In this document: piece by piece, positions 16,268 through 23,041 of the stretch
How the letters are laid out: each line of letters starts with the position of its first letter
Position numbering within the stretch: the first letter of the stretch is position 1
NCBI RefSeq assembly: GCF_019424165.1
Contig: NZ_JAHZAA010000024.1
Coordinates: forward strand, 10,357-38,479
DNA: 28,123 nucleotides
Reading direction: 5' to 3'
DNA from: Desulfovibrio sp.
GTDB taxonomy: Bacteria; Desulfobacterota; Desulfovibrionia; Desulfovibrionales; Desulfovibrionaceae
Notes under the pieces: generated by a model
Told to the model about the DNA's origin: nothing
Database searches by the model: none
Seen by the model: the letters and a program-made list of their open reading frames with translations, nothing else
Made by a program: the position numbers and the translations under genes

Positions 16268-17858
16268 GAGCGGCTCCATCCAGGTTGAGGGTAGTAGCAT
16301 AAATGGCACGGCTCAGTTCCATTTCACGGGCCTGCATGCCCCACAGGGCAAAACGCAGCCCGCCCCACCGCTCCTGAAGAAAACGCCGGACATTGTCCGT
16401 GGGCGTCAGCTCAAGCTGCACGCCGTGCTCGGCAAGAGCACCAACCGTGCGCAGGGAACAAAACGCTCCCTGACAGGTTCCCATGCCAAGGCGCGTACGC
16501 AAACGTATGTCTGTAAGGGAATATGTGGCAGGCTGGCGCGCCACGTATTCAATTTCAGCCAGACTCACCATCTCGCATTCGCAAATCAACGGATTGCCCG
16601 CCTGCTGCTCGGCCAGTTCCAGCACTGCCGGGAGGTCGTCGCCAAGGCGGTCGGCCATGAGATTTAGCCCCTGCATGGGAAAAAAGCGGGCCGCCCGTTT
16701 GAGCGTAGCTTCGTCCGCGTCCGGCACAAGGGCTTCTGTAGCCGTGCGGCAGACAGCACTATGCCCCAGCTTGGTGCAAACACGGTCAACAACGCGCTCT
16801 GCCATAAGGCGATAGGTAGTAAGCTTGCCGCCGAAAATGCTGACCATGCCCTCAAGGCCTTCATCCGCATGATCCACAATATGAAAATTGCGGCTGGCCT
16901 TACGCCCTGCCGCTCCGCCCGGGGTATACAACGGGCGTGTGCCTGCAAAAGCGCGCAGGATACGGTACTGACGCACCTGGGGGAAAAGTGGCTCACCGAT
17001 ATCAAGCAGGCGCAGCACCTCTTCAGTCGTGGGTGTGGTGTCGTCCGGCCTGTCTGTGGATGCGGACGTGGTGCCGAGAATGGTGATGGAACCGTGCGGC
17101 ACAAAAATATCCCCGTCGCCACTGGGATGCAGACGGTTGATGACTCTGGAGGTAAAACGGTGGTTAAAAACCACCAGCGTTCCCCTGTCGGGCGAAAGCG
17201 CCACATCAAGGCCCGCCATGCCCGCAATGCGCCCGGCCCACGAGCCTGCCGCATTGATCACGCACTGACAGGCGATTTCAACGGTTGCCCCGGTATGACG
17301 GTCAACTGCTGTAACGCCGCACACGCGGCCATTGCGCAGCTTTATGGCGGTGGCCTCATGGTAGGTGAGCATGCGTCCGCCATGCCGGCGGGCCGACATG
17401 GCGTTGTGCAGCACCAGACGAAAACCGTCGACACAGGAATCAGGCACGCGAAAAACCCGGCGAACCTCAGGCGAAAGATTCGGCTCCAGCCGCAAGGCCT
17501 CGGCAACTTCAATTTCCTGCGCGTCAATGCCTGCCTCGCGACAGCCCGTCACAAATTTTTCAACGTATGCGGGGTCGTCCTGCGGCGTAAGCGCGAAAAA
17601 ACCTTCGGTTTCCTCAACGCATTGCCTGCCGATACGACGCACGATCATATTTTCTTCAATGCATTCCCGGGCGGATTCATTGTCATTGACGACATAACGC
17701 GCTCCGCTGTGCAGCAGACCATGAAAGCGTGAACTGGTGCCGTGGGCGATGCCCCCCTGCTCAAGCAGAATGGCGGGAATGCCCCGCATGCACAGGTCGC
17801 GCAACGCACCGATGCCGGTCGCGCCGCCTCCAATGACTACAACGGTTGTTTCCAGCAT
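16251..17858 (-). CDS. glpA: Anaerobic glycerol-3-phosphate dehydrogenase subunit A
   Basis: This 535-residue catalytic flavoprotein belongs to the DAO/GlpA-GlpD family. The FAD-binding G-G-G-A-T-G (10-15) opens the chain, followed by G-T-S-S-R-F-H-G-L-L-H-S-G-A-R-Y (40-55), the substrate/FAD loop, and F-G-G-K-L-T-T-Y-R (342-350). A C-terminal BFD-like [2Fe-2S] domain carries C426, C428, C462 and C467; GlpA has this domain and aerobic GlpD does not. It oxidises sn-glycerol-3-phosphate to dihydroxyacetone phosphate, feeding menaquinone through GlpC. ATG 17858 follows AGGAGA. Neither glpK nor glpF lies in this window, so glycerol uptake and phosphorylation must be encoded elsewhere if used. Confidence 0.94.
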   Translation of the reverse strand: MLETTVVVIGGGATGIGALRDLCMRGIPAILLEQGGIAHGTSSRFHGLLHSGARYVVNDNESARECIEENMIVRRIGRQCVEETEGFFALTPQDDPAYVEKFVTGCREAGIDAQEIEVAEALRLEPNLSPEVRRVFRVPDSCVDGFRLVLHNAMSARRHGGRMLTYHEATAIKLRNGRVCGVTAVDRHTGATVEIACQCVINAAGSWAGRIAGMAGLDVALSPDRGTLVVFNHRFTSRVINRLHPSGDGDIFVPHGSITILGTTSASTDRPDDTTPTTEEVLRLLDIGEPLFPQVRQYRILRAFAGTRPLYTPGGAAGRKASRNFHIVDHADEGLEGMVSIFGGKLTTYRLMAERVVDRVCTKLGHSAVCRTATEALVPDADEATLKRAARFFPMQGLNLMADRLGDDLPAVLELAEQQAGNPLICECEMVSLAEIEYVARQPATYSLTDIRLRTRLGMGTCQGAFCSLRTVGALAEHGVQLELTPTDNVRRFLQERWGGLRFALWGMQAREMELSRAIYATTLNLDGAAHEQDR

Positions 17859-18001
17859 GCAGTCTCCTGATATATATGTAGCTTATGCAACCATGTCCGG
17901 ATAGAATCGGTGGGCCGCTCTGGTTCGAACCGGCCTTGCAGGGCAGGATGACATCTGTTTTTTCTGCCTGATATGTTGAGCTTTTTGCTGTTGTGCGTCA
18001 A
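17859..18001 (-). promoter_or_regulatory. glpABC promoter candidate and hairpin-containing leader
   Basis: On the - strand TTGACG (18001-17996), a 17-base spacer and CAACAT (17978-17973) give a plausible promoter with a weak -10. The leader of roughly 110 bases contains the palindrome GGTTCGAACC (17922-17931) inside a GGCCG...CGGCC stem (17913-17917 with 17931-17935). This could be an operator or an RNA hairpin. Confidence 0.35.
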
Positions 18002-18023
18002 GCTTGCGAATCTTATTAAAAAA

Positions 18024-18071
18024 TTGACTCCATCCCGCCTGCTCTTCATATTTTCACCAAGAAACGGGATG
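18024..18071 (+). promoter_or_regulatory. Promoter for the HAD-IIA phosphatase gene with flanking inverted repeat
   Basis: TTGACT (18024-18029), a 17-base spacer and CATATT (18047-18052) form a sigma70-type promoter starting about 50 bases before the ATG. The repeat CATCCCG (18031-18037) and CGGGATG (18065-18071) brackets the -10 box and the start site. It would suit a dimeric regulator or a looped operator shared with the divergent glp operon. Confidence 0.5.
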
Positions 18072-18106
18072 AAAACGCGGCACGCAATACAAGAGAAAGG
18101 AATGCC

Positions 18107-18886
18107 ATGAACTGGTCAAAGAAACGCTGTATGATTCTGGATATGGACGGAACCGTGTACCTTGGGCATATCCCCATTGAAGGGGCCGTAAGCTTTATAC
18201 AGCGCCACTGGCAGAACCTGGATTTTTATTTTCTCAGCAACAATACGTCCAAATCCCCTGCAAGTTATGTGGAAAAACTCCAGGGCATGGGCATACCCGC
18301 CAGTATTGAGCGCATGCTCTCGCCGGTAAGCCCGCTGGTAGATTTTCTGCGGGCCAACAAGATCAGCCGCGCCTACCCTGTGGGCAACAGCGATTTTCAG
18401 CACGACCTGCAAGGCCGCATGCCCGAACTGCAACTGACGGAGGATGGCGCACAGGCGGTCATTCTGGCCTATGATACCGAACTGACCTACGAAAAACTGG
18501 CCCGGTCAGCCCTGTTGCTTCAAGATGACAAAGTGCTCTTTCTGGCAACACACCCCGACCTTGTATGTCCCTCCCCCGAAGGCCCCCTGCCCGATGTGGG
18601 CAGTTTCATCAGCCTGTACCAGACCGCCACCGGGCGCAGCCCGCAACACGTTTTCGGCAAACCTGATCCCACAGTGCTGGCTCCGCTTCTGCGACGCTAC
18701 GCAAAAGATGAGATGGTCATGGTCGGCGACCGCCTCAGCACAGATAAAAAGCTGGCCGAAAATGCCGGCATTGATGTCATTCTGGTGTTGAGCGGCGAGG
18801 CTGTGCAAGCTGACCTTGAAAAAGAACGCATCCAGCCTACCCTGGTGGTGGAAGACCTGGGCCATGCGGAGGCTTTCTGGTCCTGA
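18107..18886 (+). CDS. HAD-IIA family phosphatase (NagD-like)
   Basis: The 259-residue cytoplasmic HAD phosphatase has motif I D-M-D-G-T (nucleophile D12, acid D14), motif II S-N-N-T (44-47), motif III Lys in F-G-K-P-D-P (K185) and motif IV V-G-D-R-L-S-T-D (D208, D213). The large cap between motifs II and III places it in subclass IIA with NagD, 4-nitrophenylphosphatases and glycerol-3-phosphate or phosphoglycolate phosphatases. ATG 18107 has AAAGGA upstream. Divergent placement from glpABC suggests, as inference, action on glycerol-3-phosphate or a related triose phosphate; a general housekeeping nucleotide or sugar phosphatase is the alternative. A terminator follows. Confidence 0.88.
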   Translation: MNWSKKRCMILDMDGTVYLGHIPIEGAVSFIQRHWQNLDFYFLSNNTSKSPASYVEKLQGMGIPASIERMLSPVSPLVDFLRANKISRAYPVGNSDFQHDLQGRMPELQLTEDGAQAVILAYDTELTYEKLARSALLLQDDKVLFLATHPDLVCPSPEGPLPDVGSFISLYQTATGRSPQHVFGKPDPTVLAPLLRRYAKDEMVMVGDRLSTDKKLAENAGIDVILVLSGEAVQADLEKERIQPTLVVEDLGHAEAFWS

Positions 18887-18898
18887 CTGTCGCAACCT

Positions 18899-18918
18899 TA
18901 TAATACCCTATAATACCC
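18899..18918. repeat. Two-unit tandem repeat of 10 bases
   Basis: TATAATACCC occurs twice head to tail (18899-18908, 18909-18918), directly before the terminator of the HAD gene. Each unit contains a TATAAT, but I see no matching -35 box. It is probably a slippage product. Confidence 0.6.
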
Positions 18919-18919
18919 T

Positions 18920-18940
18920 GCCGGGCGCACCCGGCCTTTT
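18920..18940 (+). terminator. Intrinsic terminator after the HAD phosphatase gene
   Basis: The stem GCCGGG/CCCGGC (18920-18925 with 18930-18935) has a four-base loop and is followed by C and four T. It lies 33 bases after the stop codon. Confidence 0.7.
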
Positions 18941-19020
18941 GCCCACAAGCGACAGCAGTTTTTGCCCTTCTGCATCTGTAAACCGCTTTTCCGGCCAGGG
19001 CCGAAGCTGGATGCTCCAGA

Positions 19021-19048
19021 AAAGCCGCTCCGCACGGAGCGGCTTTTC
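19021..19048. terminator. Bidirectional terminator between HAD gene and TRAP operon
   Basis: A perfect 12-bp stem AAAAGCCGCTCC/GGAGCGGCTTTT has a GCAC loop, giving T-tails on both strands. It lies 40 bases beyond the dctM stop on the - strand and is the main terminator of the TRAP operon. Confidence 0.88.
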
Positions 19049-19088
19049 TGTCTGTACTAATGACCAGAATGGTTCAGCACGAAATGCC

Positions 19089-20378
19089 CTAGTTGCCGCC
19101 CATGAGCCAGTTGAGGGGCGTAAGCGACAGGGAGGGGAAGAAAAGCAGCAGAAGCAGCATGACCACTTCTATACAGATGAAGGGAATCAGTTTGACAACC
19201 AGTTGCGTGATTTTGATATTGCCGATGCCGCAGACAACGTAAAGCACAGTACCCACCGGCGGGGTAATGACACCAATACCGAGGTTGAGCACAAAAAGCA
19301 GCCCGAAGTAATACGGATCAATGCCTGCCTGCTGGATCAACGGGTAAAACACCGGCGCAAAGATCAGGATATTGGGTGTCAGGTCCATGACCATGCCGAT
19401 AAGGAACAGGAAAAGGTTGATCGCCAGCAGCAGCATGATGGGGTTGTCAATCAGGGGCGTAAACAACGCAGTCATCTGATTGGGTATCTGCGCGATGGTG
19501 ATAAACCAGCCCACCGCGGTGGCTGCGGCAACAACCAGCATGACCACAGACGTGGTGTGCGCGGCGCGGGCGCTTACGCGCAAAAGATCGCGGAATGAAA
19601 GCTCCCGGTAATAGAGCATGCACACCGCGATGGCGTAGATGGCTGCAAAGGCGCCGCCCTCAGTGGGGGTAAATATCCCGAAGCGGATACCGCCCAGCAG
19701 CAGTACCGGCATCATGAAGGCCGGGGTTGCATCAAAAAAGATCTTTATGGCTTCGGCTTTGGTGAAGGTGATGGTTTCGTTGTAGCCGTCGATGCGCACC
19801 ACAAAGAACCACACGACCATGAGCGCCAGACCGATCATGATACCGGGAACAAGGCCGATCATGAACAGCTTGGTAATGGAAAGCCCGCTGATGGTGGCGC
19901 CAAGCAGAATGAAGTTGGTACTCGGCGGAATGATGGGCCCAAGAATGGCGCCCGAGGCAATAACGGCCCCGGCGCGACCCGGGTTATACCCCACCTGCTT
20001 CATCATGGGCAACAGCAGCCCGCCCAAAGCCGCGGCTTCGCCAACAGAGCTGCCCATAAGGCCAGCAAAAAGAATGCTCGCGATAATGGCCGCATAGCCA
20101 AGACCGCCACGAACCCGGCCGATCATGAGCTGGGCCAGTTGCACCACCCTTTTTGAAAGACCGCCCGCGGACATGATTTCGCCGGCGAACACAAAAAAGG
20201 GAATGGCCATGAGGGGATAGTTGTTGGCCCCGTCCAGCATGCTGCCGGGAATGATCATGGCATCCCACATGCCGGAGTGCCACATGAGCACGATGGCGCA
20301 GAGCACCAGAACCAGAGCGATAGGAATGCCAAGGGCAAGAAAGAAAAAGAGAGTTCCCAGAAAAATAAACAGCTCCAT
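19089..20378 (-). CDS. dctM: TRAP transporter large permease subunit DctM
   Basis: This 429-residue inner-membrane protein has the usual DctM length and about twelve hydrophobic helices. Typical segments include P-F-F-V-F-A-G-E-I-M near 60, G-S-S-V-G-E-A-A-A-L-G near 110 and I-P-P-S-T-N near 150. The C-terminal half carries G-V-I-T-P-P-V-G-T near 370. It is the ion-coupled translocation subunit that imports a carboxylate together with Na+. ATG 20378 follows GGAGAG. The gene is last in the operon, 9 bases after dctQ. The substrate is set by the binding protein; C4-dicarboxylates are the classic ligands, but other organic acids or amino-acid derivatives are possible. Confidence 0.94.
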   Translation of the reverse strand: MELFIFLGTLFFFLALGIPIALVLVLCAIVLMWHSGMWDAMIIPGSMLDGANNYPLMAIPFFVFAGEIMSAGGLSKRVVQLAQLMIGRVRGGLGYAAIIASILFAGLMGSSVGEAAALGGLLLPMMKQVGYNPGRAGAVIASGAILGPIIPPSTNFILLGATISGLSITKLFMIGLVPGIMIGLALMVVWFFVVRIDGYNETITFTKAEAIKIFFDATPAFMMPVLLLGGIRFGIFTPTEGGAFAAIYAIAVCMLYYRELSFRDLLRVSARAAHTTSVVMLVVAAATAVGWFITIAQIPNQMTALFTPLIDNPIMLLLAINLFLFLIGMVMDLTPNILIFAPVFYPLIQQAGIDPYYFGLLFVLNLGIGVITPPVGTVLYVVCGIGNIKITQLVVKLIPFICIEVVMLLLLLFFPSLSLTPLNWLMGGN

Positions 20379-20387
20379 TTTTCTCTC

Positions 20388-20948
20388 CTATCCCTTGTGG
20401 AAGGTGTCTGCCGGACGGCGTATGAGCACCGCCAGGGAACGCAACTGGAAGATCAGGGCGCAAAAGGCCATGATGGGCAAGGTGCCGTTGATAAAGGCCA
20501 TATTGACGTTTGTCGCCACGGAATAGGTATCCATGGTTTGCAGCACGTTGACGATGCCGCCGTACAGCAGCAGACCCAGAGCAAAAATACTGCAAAGCGA
20601 TGCTGCAATATCAACATACTTGCGCGATGCGCCCTTGAGCAGCACCACAAACATGTCCACAGCAATGTGCTTGTTGCGGTAAAAAGCTTCGATGGCGCCG
20701 AAAAACGTGATGTAAATGAAAAGAAAGCGCGCCCATTCCTCACTGGGAGGATAGCTGGACGAAAAAACGTAACGCAGAAACGCGTTGTAAAAAACCAGGC
20801 CGATCATGCCCAAAAAAATCGCTGCACAAAAAATTTCAAAAAGCAGCTGACCTTTTGATTCTTTGGGCGGATTCAAATCCGGCTCATGTAAGGTGTATAC
20901 TCCGGGAGCGTGATCCGGCGGGTATTCTTTTGAATTTTCGTTTTGCAT
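20388..20948 (-). CDS. dctQ: TRAP transporter small permease subunit DctQ
   Basis: The 186-residue protein has four hydrophobic helices (about 35-60, 70-88, 107-129, 150-172), the DctQ/YiaM layout. The helix 1-2 region holds the family-like F-L-R-Y-V-F and E-E-W-A-R-F-L-F-I-Y segment. The first 30 residues are hydrophilic and slightly longer than usual. It scaffolds DctM in the membrane. ATG 20948 has AGAGG at good spacing; a GTG at 20972 is less likely. It sits between dctP and dctM, separated from dctP by a hairpin. Confidence 0.92.
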   Translation of the reverse strand: MQNENSKEYPPDHAPGVYTLHEPDLNPPKESKGQLLFEIFCAAIFLGMIGLVFYNAFLRYVFSSSYPPSEEWARFLFIYITFFGAIEAFYRNKHIAVDMFVVLLKGASRKYVDIAASLCSIFALGLLLYGGIVNVLQTMDTYSVATNVNMAFINGTLPIMAFCALIFQLRSLAVLIRRPADTFHKG

Positions 20949-21022
20949 CTGCAACCTCTGCGAAAATGGCACGCAACCGCCTTTTATGCGGCACGGCCTG
21001 TCTGGCTTGCTTGCTGTGAAGA

Positions 21023-21042
21023 GCCGGAAAATGCTTTCCGGC
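21023..21042 (-). promoter_or_regulatory. Intercistronic hairpin between dctP and dctQ
   Basis: A perfect 8-bp stem GCCGGAAA/TTTCCGGC with a four-base loop lies 24 bases after the dctP stop. No T-run follows, so it probably protects the dctP message end or partly attenuates transcription. That would give the excess of binding protein usual for TRAP systems. Confidence 0.6.
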
Positions 21043-21065
21043 CCATCGCAGCAACATACTGTGTC

Positions 21066-22070
21066 TTACTTGGATTCGCGATAGCTGTCGGCACTATCAA
21101 GAATAGCCTGGGCATTGGGTACAGTGTCGTAAAAAAGCTTCCAACTGCGCTTGCCGGCATTCACCAGATGCTCATGCAGCTCCTTGCTGGGCTCATGAAT
21201 ATTGCCCTTGTTGGCAAGAATGGTGGCCTTGGCCTTTTCGTCGCCGTCCTTGACCATAACCCACACGTCGTCGGCGGAACGCTTGGCGGCTTCTTCAATC
21301 CACTTCTGGTCCTGCTCAGGCAGGGACTTGAAGAACTTGTCATTGATGTAGAGGGAATGGATAACCAGGATATGGCCGGAAAGGCTGATCTCGGGAGTGA
21401 TTTCGTACATCTTGAGGCTGACGATGTCCGCAAGGGGGCTGTCGCCGCCGTCAATCACACCCTGGTCAAGAGCGCCGGGAACTTCGGCAAAAGGCATGGG
21501 CTGCCCGCTGATGCCGCATTCCCTGGCAAAATTGGTGTACAGGGGAATATTGGGTACGCGCATGCGCATGCCTTCAAGGTCTTTCACGTCTTTGATGGGC
21601 TTTTTGGAGTAGAAGTGGCGGAAGCCCAAAGGAAAGGCGTTGAGGGTGCGCAGGCCGGATTTTTCGGTAAAGCCCTCATTGATCAGATCAAACGTCTTGC
21701 CTGCCATGGCGCGGCGGGCATGGTCAAGGTCGTCGAACAGCATGGGGGTTTCAAGCATGGCCATGGCCGGATGCAGGGCCGAGGTCTGGGTTCCGGTGGC
21801 ACACATCTGAATAATGCCCTTGCGGGTCGCGGCAATATAGGCATCTTCCTTGCCAAGCTGGCTGTTGGGAAAAACCTGTACTTCATATTTGCCGTTGGAA
21901 AGTTCTTTCAGATATTTGCCAAACAGGTGCATACCTACGGTTTCAGGCTCGCCTTCCGGCTTCATGCCGGCCATTTTGATGACAGTAGCCGCCCCCGCAG
22001 CGGGAGCCGTGCCGAGCGCAACCCCACAGATCAGGCCCACGGCGACAAAAAGCGCAACAAGACGTTTCAT
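21066..22070 (-). CDS. dctP: TRAP transporter periplasmic binding protein DctP
   Basis: The 334-residue protein has a signal peptide (1-28, A-G-A-A), and the mature part is a DctP/TAXI-like TRAP binding protein. The conserved carboxylate-binding Arg is expected at R171 in G-M-R-M-R-V-P. The following F-A-E-V-P-G-A-L-D-Q-G-V-I-D-G stretch (194-208) is the family hallmark. At the position after it the usual Q/G-E-N-P reads G-D-S-P, a modest deviation. ATG 22070 follows GGAGGA at 6 bases; the frame continues upstream to 22178 without a better start. It determines the substrate, most likely a mono- or dicarboxylate. It is the first gene of the operon; its promoter in the upstream gap was not clearly identified. 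Confidence 0.92.
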   Translation of the reverse strand: MKRLVALFVAVGLICGVALGTAPAAGAATVIKMAGMKPEGEPETVGMHLFGKYLKELSNGKYEVQVFPNSQLGKEDAYIAATRKGIIQMCATGTQTSALHPAMAMLETPMLFDDLDHARRAMAGKTFDLINEGFTEKSGLRTLNAFPLGFRHFYSKKPIKDVKDLEGMRMRVPNIPLYTNFARECGISGQPMPFAEVPGALDQGVIDGGDSPLADIVSLKMYEITPEISLSGHILVIHSLYINDKFFKSLPEQDQKWIEEAAKRSADDVWVMVKDGDEKAKATILANKGNIHEPSKELHEHLVNAGKRSWKLFYDTVPNAQAILDSADSYRESK

Positions 22071-22415
22071 TACAAGTCCTCCAAATTTTTTATGTTCAAC
22101 GTGAACGGCCAGAACCGCCCGCCAGCGAACGTGCGGGGGACAACCCCACCTCCCGCAGCGCCGCATCCATCTGAGCAAAATGCGGCAGACTCAATCCCTA
22201 TTTGCCGTTTTTTATACAAGCCCCGGCAAAAGCCGTACGTCTGACATCCTGCCGAAAGTTTCCATAAAAAAGGCTATGACTGCCCTTGACCTGAAAACGG
22301 CATATTGAAACAGCAAAAACAGCAGGTTGAAGCACCAGACAACGGGAAAAGCTTCACGAAACAGACCATACTTTCCCCACGCTGAGTATATTATCCCCGG
22401 CCCGCCTGGAGTTTG

Positions 22416-22435
22416 GGCAGGCTGCTGCCTTTTTT
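22416..22435 (+). terminator. Short terminator-like hairpin with six T
   Basis: GGCAG-GCTG-CTGCC (22416-22429) is followed by TTTTTT. The stem is only five base pairs. No gene ends just upstream on the + strand, so it could end a small RNA, stop an antisense transcript or be chance. Confidence 0.35.
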
Positions 22436-22462
22436 ACCCCCTGCACTATCAGGAGTAAGCAC

Positions 22463-22552
22463 ATGGAGCTCCTTGCCGTAAGAGTGGGACACCCCGCGTG
22501 CGCCACGCCTGTTCGACATTATCGGCAAGGCGCTCTTTCTCGTTGCCAATGA
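22463..22552 (+). CDS. Possible 29-residue small ORF
   Basis: AGGAG at 22451-22455 stands 7 bases before ATG 22463, which opens a 29-codon frame ending in TGA. The peptide is basic with two Cys and no hydrophobic segment. I recognise no family. It could be a leader peptide, a remnant of a larger gene, or chance. Confidence 0.2.
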   Translation: MELLAVRVGHPACATPVRHYRQGALSRCQ

Positions 22553-22690
22553 GCCTTCTTTTGACTGCACACACCGGCTGGATGGCATCTTAATATAAAA
22601 CATATAACATTTGAATATATAATTATCATCCAAAAGCATTTTCCCTGGTGACCCCGCATTGCCAAGCCTCAAAGCACCCACAACGCCACT

Positions 22691-23030
22691 GCAAGTAACA
22701 AAATATCAATTGAAAATAACACAGAAATAACACATATGCACATTATTAAATAAGTATTCTGTTAATAATGATTAACTAGCAACTCTATCCAATCACATTA
22801 TATTGTGATTTTTTTTACATTCAATACATTGTAGTTACTTTTTTTCCTTCTTTATTGTTTTTCTTGAAAATATGTATCATTGATCACTCATTCAACAAAA
22901 ATCTATTGTAATGAATAAACAATCGTGTAAGTATATTGTTTAACTTTATAGCGCTATACATAAATGTCTCTAATGCTTCATAATTTGTCTTTATGGCATA
23001 GAAGAGACACCATCAACTCTATCTTGATTG
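22691..23030 (+). promoter_or_regulatory. AT-rich control region upstream of the SLC13-fumarase-fumarate reductase genes
   Basis: About 340 bases are strongly AT-rich compared with flanking genes and hold several ordered elements. Direct repeats AAATAACACA occur at 22714-22723 and 22725-22734, 11 bases apart. GTTAAT-N4-ATTAAC is at 22761-22776. AATCACA-N6-TGTGATT is at 22791-22810, running into eight T. ATTGT-N9-ACAAT is at 22905-22923. The palindrome TATAGCGCTATA is at 22947-22958. One-turn spacing and palindromes suggest binding of one or more regulators. The third element could also be an AU-rich terminator or attenuator. No single promoter stands out; weak candidates are near 22710-22738 and 22936-22960. 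Confidence 0.55.
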
Positions 23031-23041
23031 GAGGTTGACGG

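Larger units (their letters stand above)
22071..22690. other. Intergenic stretch with no supported gene of normal size
   Basis: This part of the 971-base gap between dctP and the SLC13 gene has mixed composition. A 96-codon frame on the - strand (22391-22681) has no recognisable domain and is not called. On the - strand a TATAAA stands upstream of dctP, but its -35 region is poor, and no sigma54 box is convincing. A terminator-like hairpin and one small frame with a ribosome site are listed separately. Confidence 0.5.

Noticed and set aside
16761..17732. 323-codon + strand frame opposite glpA
   Set aside because: It is antisense to a glpA with intact FAD and [2Fe-2S] motifs; the frame is a by-product of codon bias.
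17911..17940. GGTTCGAACC as the T-arm of a tRNA or a tRNA-derived attachment site
   Set aside because: On neither strand do the flanking five bases pair as a T-stem, and there is no acceptor stem, CCA or anticodon arm nearby.
20943..22244. 433-codon + strand frame opposite dctP
   Set aside because: dctP has a signal peptide, strong ribosome site and family motifs; the antisense frame has none.
22871..22896. FNR-like site around TTGATCACTCATTCAA
   Set aside because: The TTGA and TCAA half-sites are 8 rather than 6 bases apart, so the spacing does not fit an FNR/HcpR dimer.
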